Below are positions 8,901 through 23,900 of a stretch of DNA of 37,790 nucleotides, piece after piece. Position numbers and translations under genes: made by a program. The first letter of the stretch is position 1. Each line of letters begins with the position of its first letter. The notes under the pieces are model-generated. The model ran no database searches, had not been told where the DNA came from, and saw only the letters and a program-made list of their open reading frames with translations. The DNA lies in contig NMRA01000310.1 of assembly GCA_002633005.1 (NCBI GenBank), positions 485,099 to 522,888 of the forward strand. The letters are read 5' to 3'. The DNA is from Phoronis australis (taxonomy: Eukaryota > Phoronida > Phoronidae).

Positions 8901-11900
8901 GTGACCTTAAATGAGTGAGTCGAGCGTTCAAACTATTCAGTCAAGGCAATTCCCATTGGCAAGTGATTTCAGCACACCTGCTCACTTGAGGAGAAAGGTG
9001 CCTATGTTTGCCAAAATTAACATGTTGCAGAATTGATTCTAACCTTGACGGGAATTTTTTAATCATTGGAGTGGAATATTTGGGACTGATAAGAGGAATT
9101 TCATGTGATTTTTAAATATTTTTCATATGGGAATAGGGTTGATATTCAGCCCCAAAATCAAAAATCGAGGTATGGAGGGACTTAGATTTGGGGAGGTTTT
9201 ACTCGACTGTGCATAGCAACTGGAACCAGAAATTCACAACATTCCTTTCTGTTGTGCGAAGTGAGAGGCACCATTGCCTGCTGGCTGTAAATCTCATCAT
9301 ACCATATGCGGAGTGGATAGAAAGTTTATTGGCAACGACCACTGTATGAATTTTGTAGATTGAGCGATCTTTCGGCGCTGATATGTGTGAAAGAGTCTCT
9401 GTTTTAAGAAATGTGTGGTAACTAGAACGATGGAAGCTATCGATAAACACCGCAAATTGTAAAGTTCTGTATGCATTGTTCCACCAGATTCTTATGAAAA
9501 CGGATTCAATTCAGAGCATATATTTATCGTTAGCTACTGCCTGGGCTTTATACTGAAGAATTATTTCTTAATCGTATTTCTTCACACAGAAGGATGTTGG
9601 TAAATTTGGCGATGATATTGTTGAAAAGTGTAATGTTATTTAACCTTTTTGTACTTTTAATGCAGTGCAGTGTTTATCTAACCTGAATTACAAGTCACCA
9701 ACATTTGTGCAACGGTAATTTAAAATTGAGCATACGCGGCGGTTGTCTCAGTAATTCGTTATTCACTTTTTGTACTGTTGGCTCACTAATGTACTTGAGA
9801 TGTACATGCACTTTGCTTCCTTTCCTTACATCTCTTGCACAGTTTGTCAACATTAGTGAAATCGGCGTGCAAAATCTCGGGATTGTCAAAGTGCAGCATA
9901 CTTTCAGCCTTCACCATGTGCTCCGCCAGCTCATTATAGTTGTAATTTATTTCTGTGTGTTCATTGTATTAATTTACACATCAACTTTTATGCATTTGAT
10001 TTATTTTGTAGCAAATGAAAGATATGCTGTATGAGGTCACAGAGCAGGCTCCGTCACCAGAAGACAGTGATCCTAGTGTTGTCCAGCGATACTTTGCTCG
10101 TTTCTTTGAAGAATTCTTTCAATTCTGTGACAAGGAGCTCACCAAAATCAACACATTCTTCTCTGGTAGGTATACAGATGACTTACTCCATGCATCTGGG
10201 GTCTAAGTCAGACATCAAGGAATCATGTGGCCCAATGGGATAAGTATCCACATCAATCTTTAGTCAAAAATTTACTCTTACACTCCTCACAACTATTTTT
10301 GAAAAATAATTAAATCTCACTGTTAGCAAAAATACAAAATCTTGGAAAATATACCCATAACTTCTAGTTTCTGAGATGACTTGTATAAATCATTTCTTGG
10401 TTGTGGTTAGCTAGTAATTGCGCGGCTCAACTTTCATTCAGTAATAGTGAAGTGGGAATGTAACACAAAATCTCTGTGTTAAGTCTTGAAGTCACATTGA
10501 TAAGTTAAGTGCAAGCCTTCCCTCATCACCAACAATGAAGGTATATTAACAAGAAAGCTGGTAAGGTGTCTAAGCCATGCTGTAATTATAATTTTCCTGC
10601 CATAAATAATAGTCATTTCCAGTCATTTTGTTGTTGACACATTTAGTTGTCATGATGGTGGTTAATGGTATTTTGTCTGAATTCTTTTGTCTTGTACTGT
10701 TATATCTGTAAAACAAATGGTCACTTTCTGGGAGAAACATTGACTTTGTGCTTTAACTCGGGAAACATTCTTACTGTACAATGTTAAGAGGACATGAAAC
10801 TATTACCTTGAATTAATTATTCTTATCGTGTGAGGTATAAGTTTTACTAATTGTTCTTTTTAGAAAAGCTTGCAGAAGCGCAAAGGAAATATGCCTCTCT
10901 TCAAGCGGAGTTGGATACTGCCAAAACGATCGAAACGAAAAAGACATTTCCACGTTTACGGAAAGTCAAAGGAGTATTATCTAAAGACAGTGAGAGGAAG
11001 ATAACAACGCTACATGCTCGAAAAATTCATGACATTAAACTGGCATTCAGCGAATTCTATCTTAGTCTCATACTGTTACAGAACTATCAAACTCTCAACT
11101 TCACAGGATTTAGGAAAATACTGAAAAAGCACGATAAGGTTAGAGGTGTCCTGTTTTGTATTTCAGCTTATAACGATCATTTCATGAATACTGAGATATC
11201 TTCCTCTTAGAATGCTCAATTTAGCCCATGCAGGTTGTAGTTTCGTTAGCACCTTCAGTTTTTCTTAAATTTAAGTAATGTGATCTCCATAGTAATACCC
11301 ATGCCCCCAACACTTATTGGTCTTTGCGGCAATAAGTATTCACTCTCATTTCATATGAAGTATATAAAGCAACTTAATGAAAAAAGGTTAAAGGGTCACG
11401 TAGCTCTAATTAGGTTAAGCTGAAGTCACAAACTTTGACCTTTAATTAACCAAGTTAAGACTGGTGAGTCTTCCCATTGAACCAGCCGGTGGCCTCCATT
11501 TGGTTCATGGTGTTGTCTCGCGTAATTAGGAACGCTAACTAGCTGTATTGAAAACCAAAAGAAAGGGTTCCACGCCAAGACATGAACCAATGTAATGGTA
11601 GACAAAAGACGGCGCTTGGCGCTTAGAGTTTTAACGTATTAGCTTAGCACAGGTTACATGTGTGATAGAATTGCTTTTTATAGTCAACTGTGGTTTGGAA
11701 TGGCAAGTTGTTGATTCCCAAACATTTCTGAGCAGTGACAGCCACAGATGTTTGTCACTTTTTAGCAGCAGAGCTCTTATTAATGGGGAATTCAGTAATT
11801 ACTCGAATACAGTGACTAATTATGATGTTGTAGTGTTATGTACATTCAGTGTTGTCCAAAACAGAAGATTCAATCTGGACTGGAACTATAATTCATGAAC

Positions 11901-14900
11901 ATGTTCAAGAGTCTGTGTTTTCGTTATCGGGAATTTGTATGCCAAGTTTTGATAGGAAGGCATTGAACTGTTGCCAACTTGTTGCATAAATTTTCCATCT
12001 CGATGCAAGAAATTCAAAGTCTTCAAGGCTGAATTTAAATTCTTTACTACAGAAAATCAAACAGGTTGAGGAGAACACTGGCATTGTTCCTGACACCGTA
12101 CTTTTAAACAGCTATCATTATATACAGCGCTGCTGTACTTTGAGCGCAACTGCTGTACTGTTCACTTTAATCCTGCAGTGCTCTATGCTGCACTGTTATG
12201 TAGTGTTTCAATGTGGTGGTATACAGTGCAACAGTGCAGTACTAGGATGTGCTATTCACTTCACCGGCAAATGGTCACTTATAGGGGTCCCTGATTTTGA
12301 GAACCAGTTTTTTGCCTGTTATTCAGTGGAGAAAACTGGTTCTCAAAGTGCGGAACCCCTGTAAATGACTGTTACTCTTTGTGGCACACACGAGTACTAC
12401 AGAGTCCTCACTGGATGTGTTTCAGCTAATAGAGACTGAGCGAGGGGTGGAGTGGAGGATCTCACAGGTGGAGACTGCTGTCTTCTATACCAGTAAGCAG
12501 GTGGAGAAACTGATAGCAGATGTTGAGGTAGGACACCAGGGGTCTCTGCACTTCAAGTGTGTCATTTCTGAATCTTGTTAAGCTGAGTTGCAGTCTTTTA
12601 TTGTTGAGTCGACTGATTAATGCTCAGTCTAATTTTGAATAATTTTGAAGATGTCCTTCATTCAACACATTAGACTAAAACCACAAGGATCATTGATTTT
12701 CCCAAACCTGTAAAAAATTGTGAAAACGTCTCATTTTTAGCAGATTTTTGAATTTTTTCATTACATTTAGTGTTAGGCATAGATCGTTTGCCAACTCTCT
12801 AAAAACTTCATTGCATCACAAATAATGTTATTCTGTCTGATTGAGTTTAATTGTGGACTCGCTTGTACAATGGCTTTATTTATAAGTGACATACCTTGGC
12901 AACGGTAGAAGTTAGTTGACAAATGTTTATTTGCTTATTTTACCAGACACTTTTCACAAATGATTTGGAAGCGGGGAACAGGACCCGTGCCATGAAAAGA
13001 TTGAGGGTGCCCCCTCTTGGTGAGAAAGTAAGTCTTGACTCATACTCCCTAATTCTAAGTTGATCCACTGATTTACGTTATTGGTTAATTGTAATTTTTT
13101 GCCGACTTTTGATGGCTTTATCTTTTGGACAATAGGATGTCACAGTAAAGGTATCGAAATTCTAGTGTTATCGAAAATCTGTTCTTGTTAATATGCTTTC
13201 TGTCTGGTCCACTTTGGTATCTGGTCATTTCTCCGTTCATGGTTTGTATGGCATGTCAAAATAATTCTCTTTTGATTAAACCTTGAAATGTCTTTGATAG
13301 AGTTAAAAGTCTGAGAAAAGTCATGGAATTCTATTAATGTCTTTTTTCTATTGATTGTAGCTGGTTTTTCAACAAAAGTCAGAAATGTGTTAATTTGTAA
13401 TGCGCTTAAAGAAAAGTCACAGAATCCTGTTGTCAAGATTGTGTACTAAGTGAATTAAGTGGCGGTGCTCATGTACCTAGTGCTTGACATGTTGAATAGT
13501 TTACCTTTTTTGTTGCAGGGAAATATTTGGACGACATTCCGAGTGGGCCTTTTCTCAGGAATTTTACTGGTTTTGTTAGTCGTCACTATTTTGGGCTGTA
13601 AGTTGTAGTCAGTAGAATGGAAATTTGCTCAATTTACTTTTCTTTCAAATATCCTTATTTATCTGCCAAGTTACTATCAATTAATCAAATCAACATGTGG
13701 TGACAAAATTTGGTAATCTCGGAACAATACATCTCAGAAATAGCCTATTGGATTCATATGAAACTTTCAAATGCTGTGATACTTTGTGCTATTAGGAATT
13801 ATTATTATTATTTTTAAATTGTTCCACTTTTTCATGTCTGGCTTGTGGCTTTCAAAAATAGAACTTTTTTATGATTTGGAGGAAAAAGTGAAAAGTTTCA
13901 TAAAGTAAGAACAAAATGATAACTTACTAGAAGAATGTAACAACATTTTGAGATTTCATCTTAAACATTGAAGATCAGCATCAAAAGAAATATGGTCAAT
14001 TCATGTTTTGAAAACGCTTTTTGCTTTGATTTTACCTAGTTTCATTTGTGCAAAATTTTGCTGAAAAGATACAGTCTTGTAACCAGTGAAGCATTAGTGT
14101 GTTTAAGTCAAAAAAAAACAAATTCTACTTTATTTCTGCATTTTCTGCTTTCCGAAAATATAATATTTTCCTTAAAATAAATTCTGTAGTTTTGTAGATA
14201 TTTGAATGCATGTGCAGTCTTGTCTATGAGGACCTACATAAAGTTACACTTGATTTACTGGATGAAGATCTCACTATAGTTTGTGCTTTCCTGGAAATAC
14301 TTTCTGTTGAACATCCCACATTCTACTATCTCCTTTTCAGGCGTCTACATGAATTCAGATCATAAGGAGCACTGGGCAAATGCCGTACGTTTGTTTCGAC
14401 CCTCTCTCCTCATCATTATCTTCATCTCTCTGATTGGTGCTAACACGTACGGCTGGAGGTCATCCGGGGTCAACCATGTACTTATTTTCGAGCTGGATCC
14501 ACGCAACAACCTGTCTCACCAGGATTTCTTGGAGGTACAGTACCAGACAAAAGTATTATTGTTCTTGGAGGTACAGTACCAGACAAAAGTAGTCATTCTT
14601 GGAGGTACAGTACCAGACAAAAGTAATCGAACAAAATACTGTTAATGGCAAGAATTTCTTGTAATAACTATTATGATAGTACAATTCTAATTACAGAGTG
14701 GCTTAGCCATGTTACTAACTTTCATGTTCATTCACTTTCGCTCTGTCATGAGGGAATCAAGACTACTCTGATAATGAATTCAGTTTCTGCTAAGCAGTCA
14801 TAACGGTGAATTCTGGGTCATTTTGTTTGAATACTTTTGGGTTATGGACATTTGTTGTTCATAAGCTTTAAATAGGCTACCAAGGACTGTGTTAGCAATG

Positions 14901-17900
14901 ACCAGACTTAGAACCTTTGATAAAATGAGTCTGTAGTCTTCAGAACGTACCTTTCCTCCTAGATCGCTGGTCTGTTTGCTGTCATGTGGTCAAGTTGTCT
15001 GATCTTCTTCATCTTTGGACCATTGGTCCTACCAGAGGACAACCACATATACATTGGCCCTCTTGCCCTGGCAGGCATCATGTTCATCTTCCTGTTCAAC
15101 CCGCTTCATATTCTCCACCATAGAGCGCGCTTCTGGCTACTCAAATATCTGGTAAGTTAACTTTGACCATCTTATGGATAGGGTGAAAGGTCATGTACTT
15201 AGAGGATTCTGGGGTGTCTTGAACAGTTAAGAGTCTTGAGCATTTTGCATCTCAGTGCTTGAATAATGTTTTTTGTACTTCACAGTGCTGTGCCTTACGT
15301 CAAAACCGAGCTGTGGGCTCTTTTGAAGTCCAGGACTCACATCAGTTTTGCCTATTAAGGAAAAATTTGAGACCAGCTTGATACTAATTGTGATTAGTCT
15401 ATATAAGTTGTTCTTTGGTGGTATATTGTTTTATATGTGATTTAAACAACGCACCCCAAAAGAATCAGTAGTAATGACATGCTCAGTTATTTCCTGTTTA
15501 TCTGTTTAGTGGCGCAACATCTCAGCTCCATTTTATCACGTGGGTTTCGCTGACTTCTGGTTGGCCGATCAGCTGAACAGTCTGAACGTCGTGCTGCAGG
15601 ATTATGAGTTCTTCGTCTGTTACTTTATATTTGAGGTGCCTTGGTGGGGAGACAACAGTGAGTGTTAGCATTATTTATTTATAATGGCAAGTGAATTATT
15701 TGCTTCTCTGTTTTGTTTTGGGTCTTAAAATGCAGTCGTTTTTCAATTATTTATCACACGTTTTGGCCAACAAGTGAAATTCTATCTTGTCAAATTCCTC
15801 TGCAAAAATCAAGATTATTTATAATAAGAAGATTTTAGTCTAATAATTATATGGTTTGTACCGTGTAGATGTTGTTAAATAGCTTTTGGTTAATTTTCCA
15901 TAATTTGCAGTAAAGTGATCAGTCTTAATTTGAAAAATGGAAAATGACAATTTTGGCAATTGTTTTTGTGCAAAATAAGATTTACTGTAACTTCATTGAA
16001 AATAGACATTTTATTGAAACTTCATACTCTATACTCAAAATCTCTTCTTCAAAACACCCCATGTGATAGGTCAAATGTCAAATAGAATCCTGATTTAGGT
16101 TTGTTGTTATTGATCTTAATTGTTGATTAGATGTTGACAATTTTCTTAAAACTTGTCAAGTGCAACTCGGAAAGGATTGCTATCAACAATTTAAACTTAA
16201 GTTTGTGAATATCGCAGAAAGCCGTGATTATCATTTTGTGAGCACAAACTTGTCATTGCTCTTAATAATCCTCGTTGTTTCTTGTTAGAGCCTGCCACCT
16301 GCCTTTCACCAATATATGGTATTCGTCCAATAATTGCCGTAATCCCCGCTTGGATCCGATTCGCTCAATGTTTAAGACGTTACCGTGACACCAAGCTGGT
16401 GTTTCCGCACGTGGTGAATGCTGGGAAATACTCAACGACGTTTTTTGTCGTTCTCTTCGCTGCACTGAACGACTGGTATACTGGTATGTATGGAATGTAT
16501 CTATGTCAGCATTTGGACTCTTCCTACCTTTTTCACATTTGGCCTGGTCCCTAATTTTTTATGTGCAAGTAATTGTTAACCAGCCTGTTTATTGGCTTAA
16601 TGTCCACGGGCCTTGAGTTTTTGGCAAATTGCCTGGCTCTTTCTATTGAGGAATGAGACTGCTAGACATGGACACCAGTTTGTGGTTTTGAGGGGGTGTC
16701 AAAGAGGCTGTGTGGGTGAAAGCCAAGAATCTCTCCCTGAATACATGCTAGTGTGAGATTATCAGTTGTCATGGAGATGTCTGATTAATAACACGTGTTG
16801 GTAGTATTTGCAGGAATCACTCAGTCACTACTTCGCTATAAAAGACACCAGGTGGCTACGCAATGTTGAGAGAACGTTACCGAAATTTTCCACAAGTTTT
16901 GAATTTCGCAGACATTATTTTCTAAGTCAGCAAGCCATCTGTGGCAACATCACTTGACCTAATAATTATTAATCTTGAATTGATAATTAAATGTTTGTTA
17001 TTCAATCTGACTTGTGGTAAGGCATTTTTGTAGGTAATTGAAAATGAATCCACATGTTGGTGATTACTCTGTATTTGATTACAGTAAAGTATGGAGAAGC
17101 TGTAGAGTCCAAAAATGCATTTTTCGTCCTGTGGATTCTGTTCGCCTTCTTCAGCTCATGTTACACACTTACCTGGGATATTAGGATGGATTGGGGCTTG
17201 TTGGATAAGAACCCTGGGGAGAACAGGTTCTTAAGAGAAGAGGTCGTTTACAGGTATAAGGTTAGTACACAGAGGGCTGCTGAGTCGTTGAAAGCAGGTG
17301 TTTGTGAGAAGGGGTTGCTTTCACTTTTAAGATGAGTCTACTGAAAACGGTGGAAACATGGCCTGATACCCGATGGAAAGACTCGAACTTAACTTTGACC
17401 TTTTCGTTGAATTTGTGCTTTGCATTGTGATTTACATACTAGAGTAATGTACTCCAAGTTTTGTATGTGATGGTGGCTACATCAACACAACAAATTTGAG
17501 TTTGAACTCGAAATCTTGTTAGTAGTTATCCGTTGTTTAAGAATGGTTGTTGCATGACGTCAGGTGTATTGTTCAACAATAACAACGTGACGCGTGATAA
17601 TGCGTCGTTGTTGTTGCTATGCAGCGTATAACTTTTATGCAACTGGACCCTGCTTGATGTAATCACTGTGGCCCAAATGAGCAACGCTGACCGTTACACG
17701 GATAATGTGAGACAAAGGATTGTTGTTGCCACATGTGTAAATCAGAGTTAGGACCAAGTCTATATTACTGAAAGAAGCCCTAGAACAGGGGAACTAGTGC
17801 CACCTATGGTCCATTCTCTAAAAGATATTAACCCATCTACTGCAGCACACAACAAGGTTAACTTAAGTTGCTGTAGTTTATGCTGTTACTATGTCTCAAC

Positions 17901-20900
17901 AGTCTATTTAAATTTTGCCTTGTCAACTGGCTTCCTCGTTGAAAAATCAAACGCTTTCATCTCTGAAAAGTTGTGGAAAAAGTTGCGTCCTCTAATGTCC
18001 TTGTCAGCAACCAGTAATGTCGAAGTAGAGGACTTCCTGTGCTTGTTTGATGTTCAGTAGATGAATGTGTTCATTGTTGTTCGCAGGCCTATTACTACCT
18101 GGCAATGGTGCAAGATCTTATTTTACGTTTCACATGGACTTTGACAGTCTCAGTCGGTGAATCAGGATTCATCCACAATGAAATTCTCATCACAGTGGTT
18201 TCATTACTGGAGGTCTATAGGTAAGGACTGTATAGTATAATCGTATATTCACAAACTTAAGCAGGCAATAGTCATTCACAGAGGTCCCGGATTCTGAGAA
18301 CCAGTTTGATGCTTGTTATTCTGTGGAGAAACTGGTTCTCAAATGTGGTACCTCTGTAAATGACTATTACCTTTAGGCGCATATACCTGTCTGTGAAGCA
18401 GTGCGTATAGCCAGAGTTCGATGTATGCCCCTATGTGTGAAATATGATTGAAAACCAAGCAGGCAATTTCAGCAATAGCTTGCGACTTGTTCGTTGCAAT
18501 TTGGCAGATTTTAATATTTTTGTAGTCAGCATTAAAACACTGAATTTAAAACATGCATATTTACAAGGAATGGTGCTCTGCACTTGCAAGAGCAGCTTAT
18601 GCATTTTTGCCTGTGTATATGAATGCTTGAGCAAAATTTATTTTCTATATGTGCTCATATGCAATGTCAGATTTATGACATCATAAACAGGGACTTCACT
18701 ATGATTTCATGGGTCCATTTGTAATCGGTCTTGAGCAGTTTTAGTTAGGTTGTGATCGTTATTTATTGGTAAACCTGTTGGTTATAGATCAGACAAGATA
18801 TATACCTGTCCTCTGATGCCAATTTTGTGGGGAAAATTGGCACTGTATGCCAGTAAGTTGTTATTTCCTTGCTGTATATCAATCAAACTGTGCTGCCACC
18901 TTTCAGACGATTTGTGTGGAACTTCTTCCGTCTGGAGAACGAGCACCTGAACAACTGTGGTCAGTTCCGCGCCGTCCGCGACATATCTATCGTTCCTATT
19001 GATGCTAGTGACCAGACACTACTGGAAAATATGATGGACGAAGAGGATGGAGTGTCAAACAGGCATCGCTCAAAGAAAAAGAAGTAAGTTTATTGAACAT
19101 ACGGTAAAAGTTTTCCAATTTGTCAGGGCTTGGAGTTTTCCTCATTTAAAGGATTTCCTCTTTTTTAGTTTCCAGCTTCCTTTTTTGCGTCTCTTTTTCA
19201 TTATTATTTTGACTTTATTCATGCAAAAACGTTTATTTAGTCAGTAAAATTTTTCAACACAAAAGCTATTTCTTTTATTTGTGGAACGATACATCTCCTG
19301 GAAATTTTTCCTTTTTTGTCATTGGTCATTCCAAGCCCTGATATGGAACAGTCAATAATTAGTTATTTTAGTCAAGGTCAAAGCTTGTCCCAAGTTCTAG
19401 AAATGGGTAATATTGACCATCCCAAATTCAAGAATCACCAGAAAGACGGCAAAATTACACACTCTGCAGATTGAAAACCTGTCCAGAATTTGAGAAATTT
19501 GGTGAACACCAAAATCTCTTGTCCAATATTACAGAATAAAGAAAATTACATTTTTGAGCAATTTTTTATGTCCCAAATACTAGAGAGACTTTTTACTGTA
19601 ATAAATCGTAGAATATTAATACTTCCTCAAACAAACATTTGCTTTGCGTGTAGTTTTGTATTAGAGAGACGGCGACATTGGACACTCATTTTTGTTCCCC
19701 AAGCGTGTTGCCATCAAGAGTCTATAAAGCATAAGATCCGAAAGTTTCATTTGAATCTGACCAGGCAATTGAGGTCATGTTTCTTGTTACTAAGTTGAGG
19801 ATACTAGGAAGAACATCCCTATTAACCACCTGTCAACTTTTGTCCCCATCACTGTTAAATTGTGCAGTTGTCGCAACAGCATACTATTTGAATTTGAACT
19901 CTGGTAAACTCAAAATTACAACCAGTATATCCACTCATTACTATACGCTGCTATGAATTTGCACCTGCCCTGTTCAAATTACTTTACTTAATAACCCTAA
20001 TTCTAATACAGCAGATGACGTATTTGATATTGGGTGAGTAAAAGTAGTATTTGGCTTTGTCATGGTAATTGTTTCTTGGCATGGATGCTGTGGAAGTATT
20101 CAGCTGAAGGTAGAGGGACAGCTGTGTAGTTGAGTCATTGGTCATAAAAAGCATTACGATTTCACCATATTTTGAGTGTGCGTATCTTAGATGGAACAGC
20201 ACTGATGACCTTTTGACCTTAACACCGGATGCATGTTTTTTGTTTAAGTTATTTTTATTATTTACCAGATGTCGCAAGAGATCATATTTAAAAACTTACT
20301 GTTGTGCCTATGTTAATAAAACTGATTCCTGAACTAAAGCTTTTTTAAGTGGTTTAAATTGTAGTGCGACCATCAAATGCTAGTGAAAACCCACTTCTAT
20401 ACTGCTGACCTCTGGTGTTGAAAGCTCCTTACAGTCGTGTGACAATAGCATTTGCAATATTACTCAGAAATACTTTAAGCAATCATTAAATTTGGATTTG
20501 TGAAGATTTTTTTTCACTGTATTTTCATTGTTTTCATGGACACAGTTTGCCAATAGGGGGCGCAGGGTCTGTGACAACAAATATGCAGTGCTCAAGTTTT
20601 GATTGTTATTGAGATGCTATGTGTGTGTGCAAAATCTGAAAATGCCCGAGTACTGTATTTGCATCAAACATTTAAAACCTTCATTTTGCCTTTACTAAAA
20701 CACGATAAACAACTGTTGGCATGGTGCTTAGCATGACGTGCGTACCCATTCAAATTTCACTGCATTCTTTGGGAGGCATTAAGATCACTGTGATAGGTGG
20801 TGATGTACACAGGTCAAGTCACTTTGTTGTGTTGCTCAGGTAGGTTAAACAGTAGAGGTCATGATATATCAACAAAGGAGCAGCAGTTGGAATGTGGATA

Positions 20901-23900
20901 TTACTCTTTTCTTCTGTTCCAGTTAACCGATTTTTGTCATTCCAGTAAAGGAAAAGTTTAATTTTTCAAAAAAAGGATTTAGTTTTTACAGTCTGCAGTG
21001 TTTAAAATAGTTGTGAAAGACTGTTGTCACAAACAGGCAGTGGTTATCACTCATAGCCATGTCTGTTTGTTAATTGCCAACAAAAAAATCCCATCATAAA
21101 AGTCCAGGTTATTGTAAGGAGCATTCATTGATAGTTATCAGTTAGAAATGAGTTGTAGCACGTAATGGCTGCCACAATGACTGCTCTCAGAGGGCTGTGT
21201 AACATTTATCTGTCAGAAGTAAATTAGAATTCAAACTATTATATTGTTTCAATGTTTCACAATAAAACACCATGTATTCCGTAAATTTTCAGGTCTCAAT
21301 ATTTAACGTGAAATTACCTGGAAATGCAGCTGCTTGAAATGGAATAATCCACCCCTATTGTTTTGTCTAAGGATTTGCACCCCACAGAGTGTGTATTGAG
21401 AATGTCAATAAAGCACCTGTCCATTAAAAGTGAAAATACTAGAAACAGATGTTTTAAATCATATAATGGTTTATTGCTTCTCTGTGTCTCTTTGTGCCAA
21501 TATAAATCAGGGCCCGGTCTCCAATCTCTGTACTCAGACTCATATTCATACTCGAGATTTCATACTCAAAATCGTGCTCACTGGAGTCGTACTCAAAAAA
21601 GCGTATCTAATGTCGGATTTGGAGTAGACTCCAAACGTACTCAAATCTGACACTCATACTCGAGTTGCTATGGAACTCTTTATGATGTGAAATGCAAAAT
21701 CACGCAAAGCCGCGCTGATTCATCGCTCCCTATTGGAATAGACCACCCCAAGAACTAGGCCTACATTATCGTCTGCTGTCGCTACAACTACAAGAGTATG
21801 TCTATAACGTGGAATTTTGAGTGTTCTGTAACTGTTATTCATTTTTTAGTTTCAATAAATATTCTTATGCCATTTCTTTGATACACTTGGCAAATTATTA
21901 AGCTTTACGTCTTGAGTTCCTCACCCAGTCCCGAAAATGTCTTAAGAAATATGTAACAGCTTATCACATTACATCTCTGTTGCTAATTCAGTCTTGACAT
22001 AAACCCATTGCTGTTTAGGCCTACGCTGATGTCAAACTTTGATACTGTATCTTTGTATTTTACTGGGATGTATCAAGTGAGTTGACATTTGGCACGTGAG
22101 TTAAAAAACAATACTTGTGCAGGCAATCAGAGTTCACCAGTGGCAGTGAACGGGACGAGACGTCTACTTAGAAATCGGCAAACAAAATCTGGAATTCCGT
22201 TTGTGGATTGAGGAATTATAGATGACTAAGTTATGATGAGAAATGTACCTCGTCTTTTGGAAACCCTACAAAACGTAGGCACAAATACCGAAATAAGGGC
22301 AGCACAAACTTCTCACACGACTTTTCCCACAACTGCTTTCGACGCTTGTTATGACTCGCCGACAAAGGATTACAATGCGCCTGTTGCCAGGAATTGTAGA
22401 GGTAGAATGGCGGCCATAACATACAGTGATACGGCGGGTTAATAAGGTGAAGAATAAGAAGATTTAAGATGAAAACTATTATCTCTGAACTGAAATTGAA
22501 GTGCTGAGATACGGTAAGAGGACTTATTTTTTTAGATTTGCTGTGTTTCTTGGTTCCCTTTCGATATTTTGTTCTCTGGCTCGTATTTATTTTCGAGTAC
22601 TATTTCAAGCACACTGCCATAGCAAACTTGAAATTAGAGCATAGACTCCGAATTTTTACTCAAAATCATACTCGAAATATGGATGAGATACACTTCAGTT
22701 CGAGTACACTCGAAAACTGAGTACGTGCTCGAAATTTCGAGTACAGATTTTTCGAGTATGACATTGAATACACCAAAGCTGAGTCTGTACTCAAGTTGAG
22801 TATGAAGTGTGAGTTTGAGCATGATTCGAGTCTGAGTACGGAGATTGGAGACCGGGCCCAGAAACTAATAAAATGTATAGGAATGTCACAGTGCATAGCT
22901 CTCAGTCTCTGGTTGCATTTTGGGATAGTCGATAATTTGTGTAACATTTTTACTTGGCAAAAGAATTTTGCCAAGTATGTTGCTCTGACATCGTTTTCTT
23001 TATTTGTTTGTTTGTTTGTAGTCTACAGGTTGCATTTTTCGTCTGATTCGCATGAAATTCACACACAACCTCCGGAATAACTCAAACCCTATTGTTTTTC
23101 ATCATGATCGGATTCAAGATGGCAGATGTGGCGGTCATTTTGTTTTTGAATTCAGATTCTAACGCTGATAGAGGCTGCAATTTTTGATGTACGTAGCTGA
23201 AAATCTATACGATTACTATAGCAGACTTGTACTACACGTGTCATAAATTATGAACTTACGGTCAAAGATGTCGGAAATATCGACAATTACATTTGGACAC
23301 CTCGATTTCAGGATGAAAAATGCTTTCATTTATCACATTTTAGAAATGTACGTAAAAAGGCCTTTTATGCCAACATTGACGCGTCGATGTTTTTCAGGAG
23401 TGTCTGTTAGTAGGAACTGTCAACTTCGGTCCTGTATTGAAGTTAACATCCGGAATTAAAATCGGTGTCATGATATTCCTTACCATGATAAGACTTGATT
23501 TCCATTACCAACAAGAGCATCAAAACCATCAGCGATTCAAGAGAATGCTTTGTAATGAATTGGGATTGGTCAACCCTAACATTGCGATATTGAGCATGAC
23601 GTATTGCTTGTGACTTGACTTGCCAAATCATGATTGTAGAAGTGCGGTAATGTTTTTGAACTTGATTCAGTCAAGGAATCAACACTGACTGCTAAACAGT
23701 GGCGAAATACCACTATAAATGTGGACACTGGAAAATAAACTTTTTTGAAAGGTAGATACTATTAAAACAAAATAATGAGAATGTCTCACCATTACGAATT
23801 ATAAATTAATGGGAAAATGTCTGTCTCTTTCATAAAATTGTGAAAATATTGCCTTTTTCTAATGATTTGAGTGGTCTAGGTTGAAGAAAAAACCCTTAAC

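Larger units (their letters stand above)
5951..10011 (+). other. XPR1: XPR1 intron 1
   Basis: This 4.06-kb intron contains a C-run with one ambiguous base (N at 6398), a pair of inverted arms at about 7309-8116 and a foldback element at 8156-8540. Open frames such as 9705-10034 show no protein features apart from running into exon 2. Nothing recognisable lies between about 8550 and 10000. Confidence 0.8.

Noticed and set aside
14283-14645. XPR1 exon 7 frame read through to 14645 as an ordinary exon end
   Set aside because: The extension is the triplicated donor repeat. The first donor fits exon 8 and the human protein.
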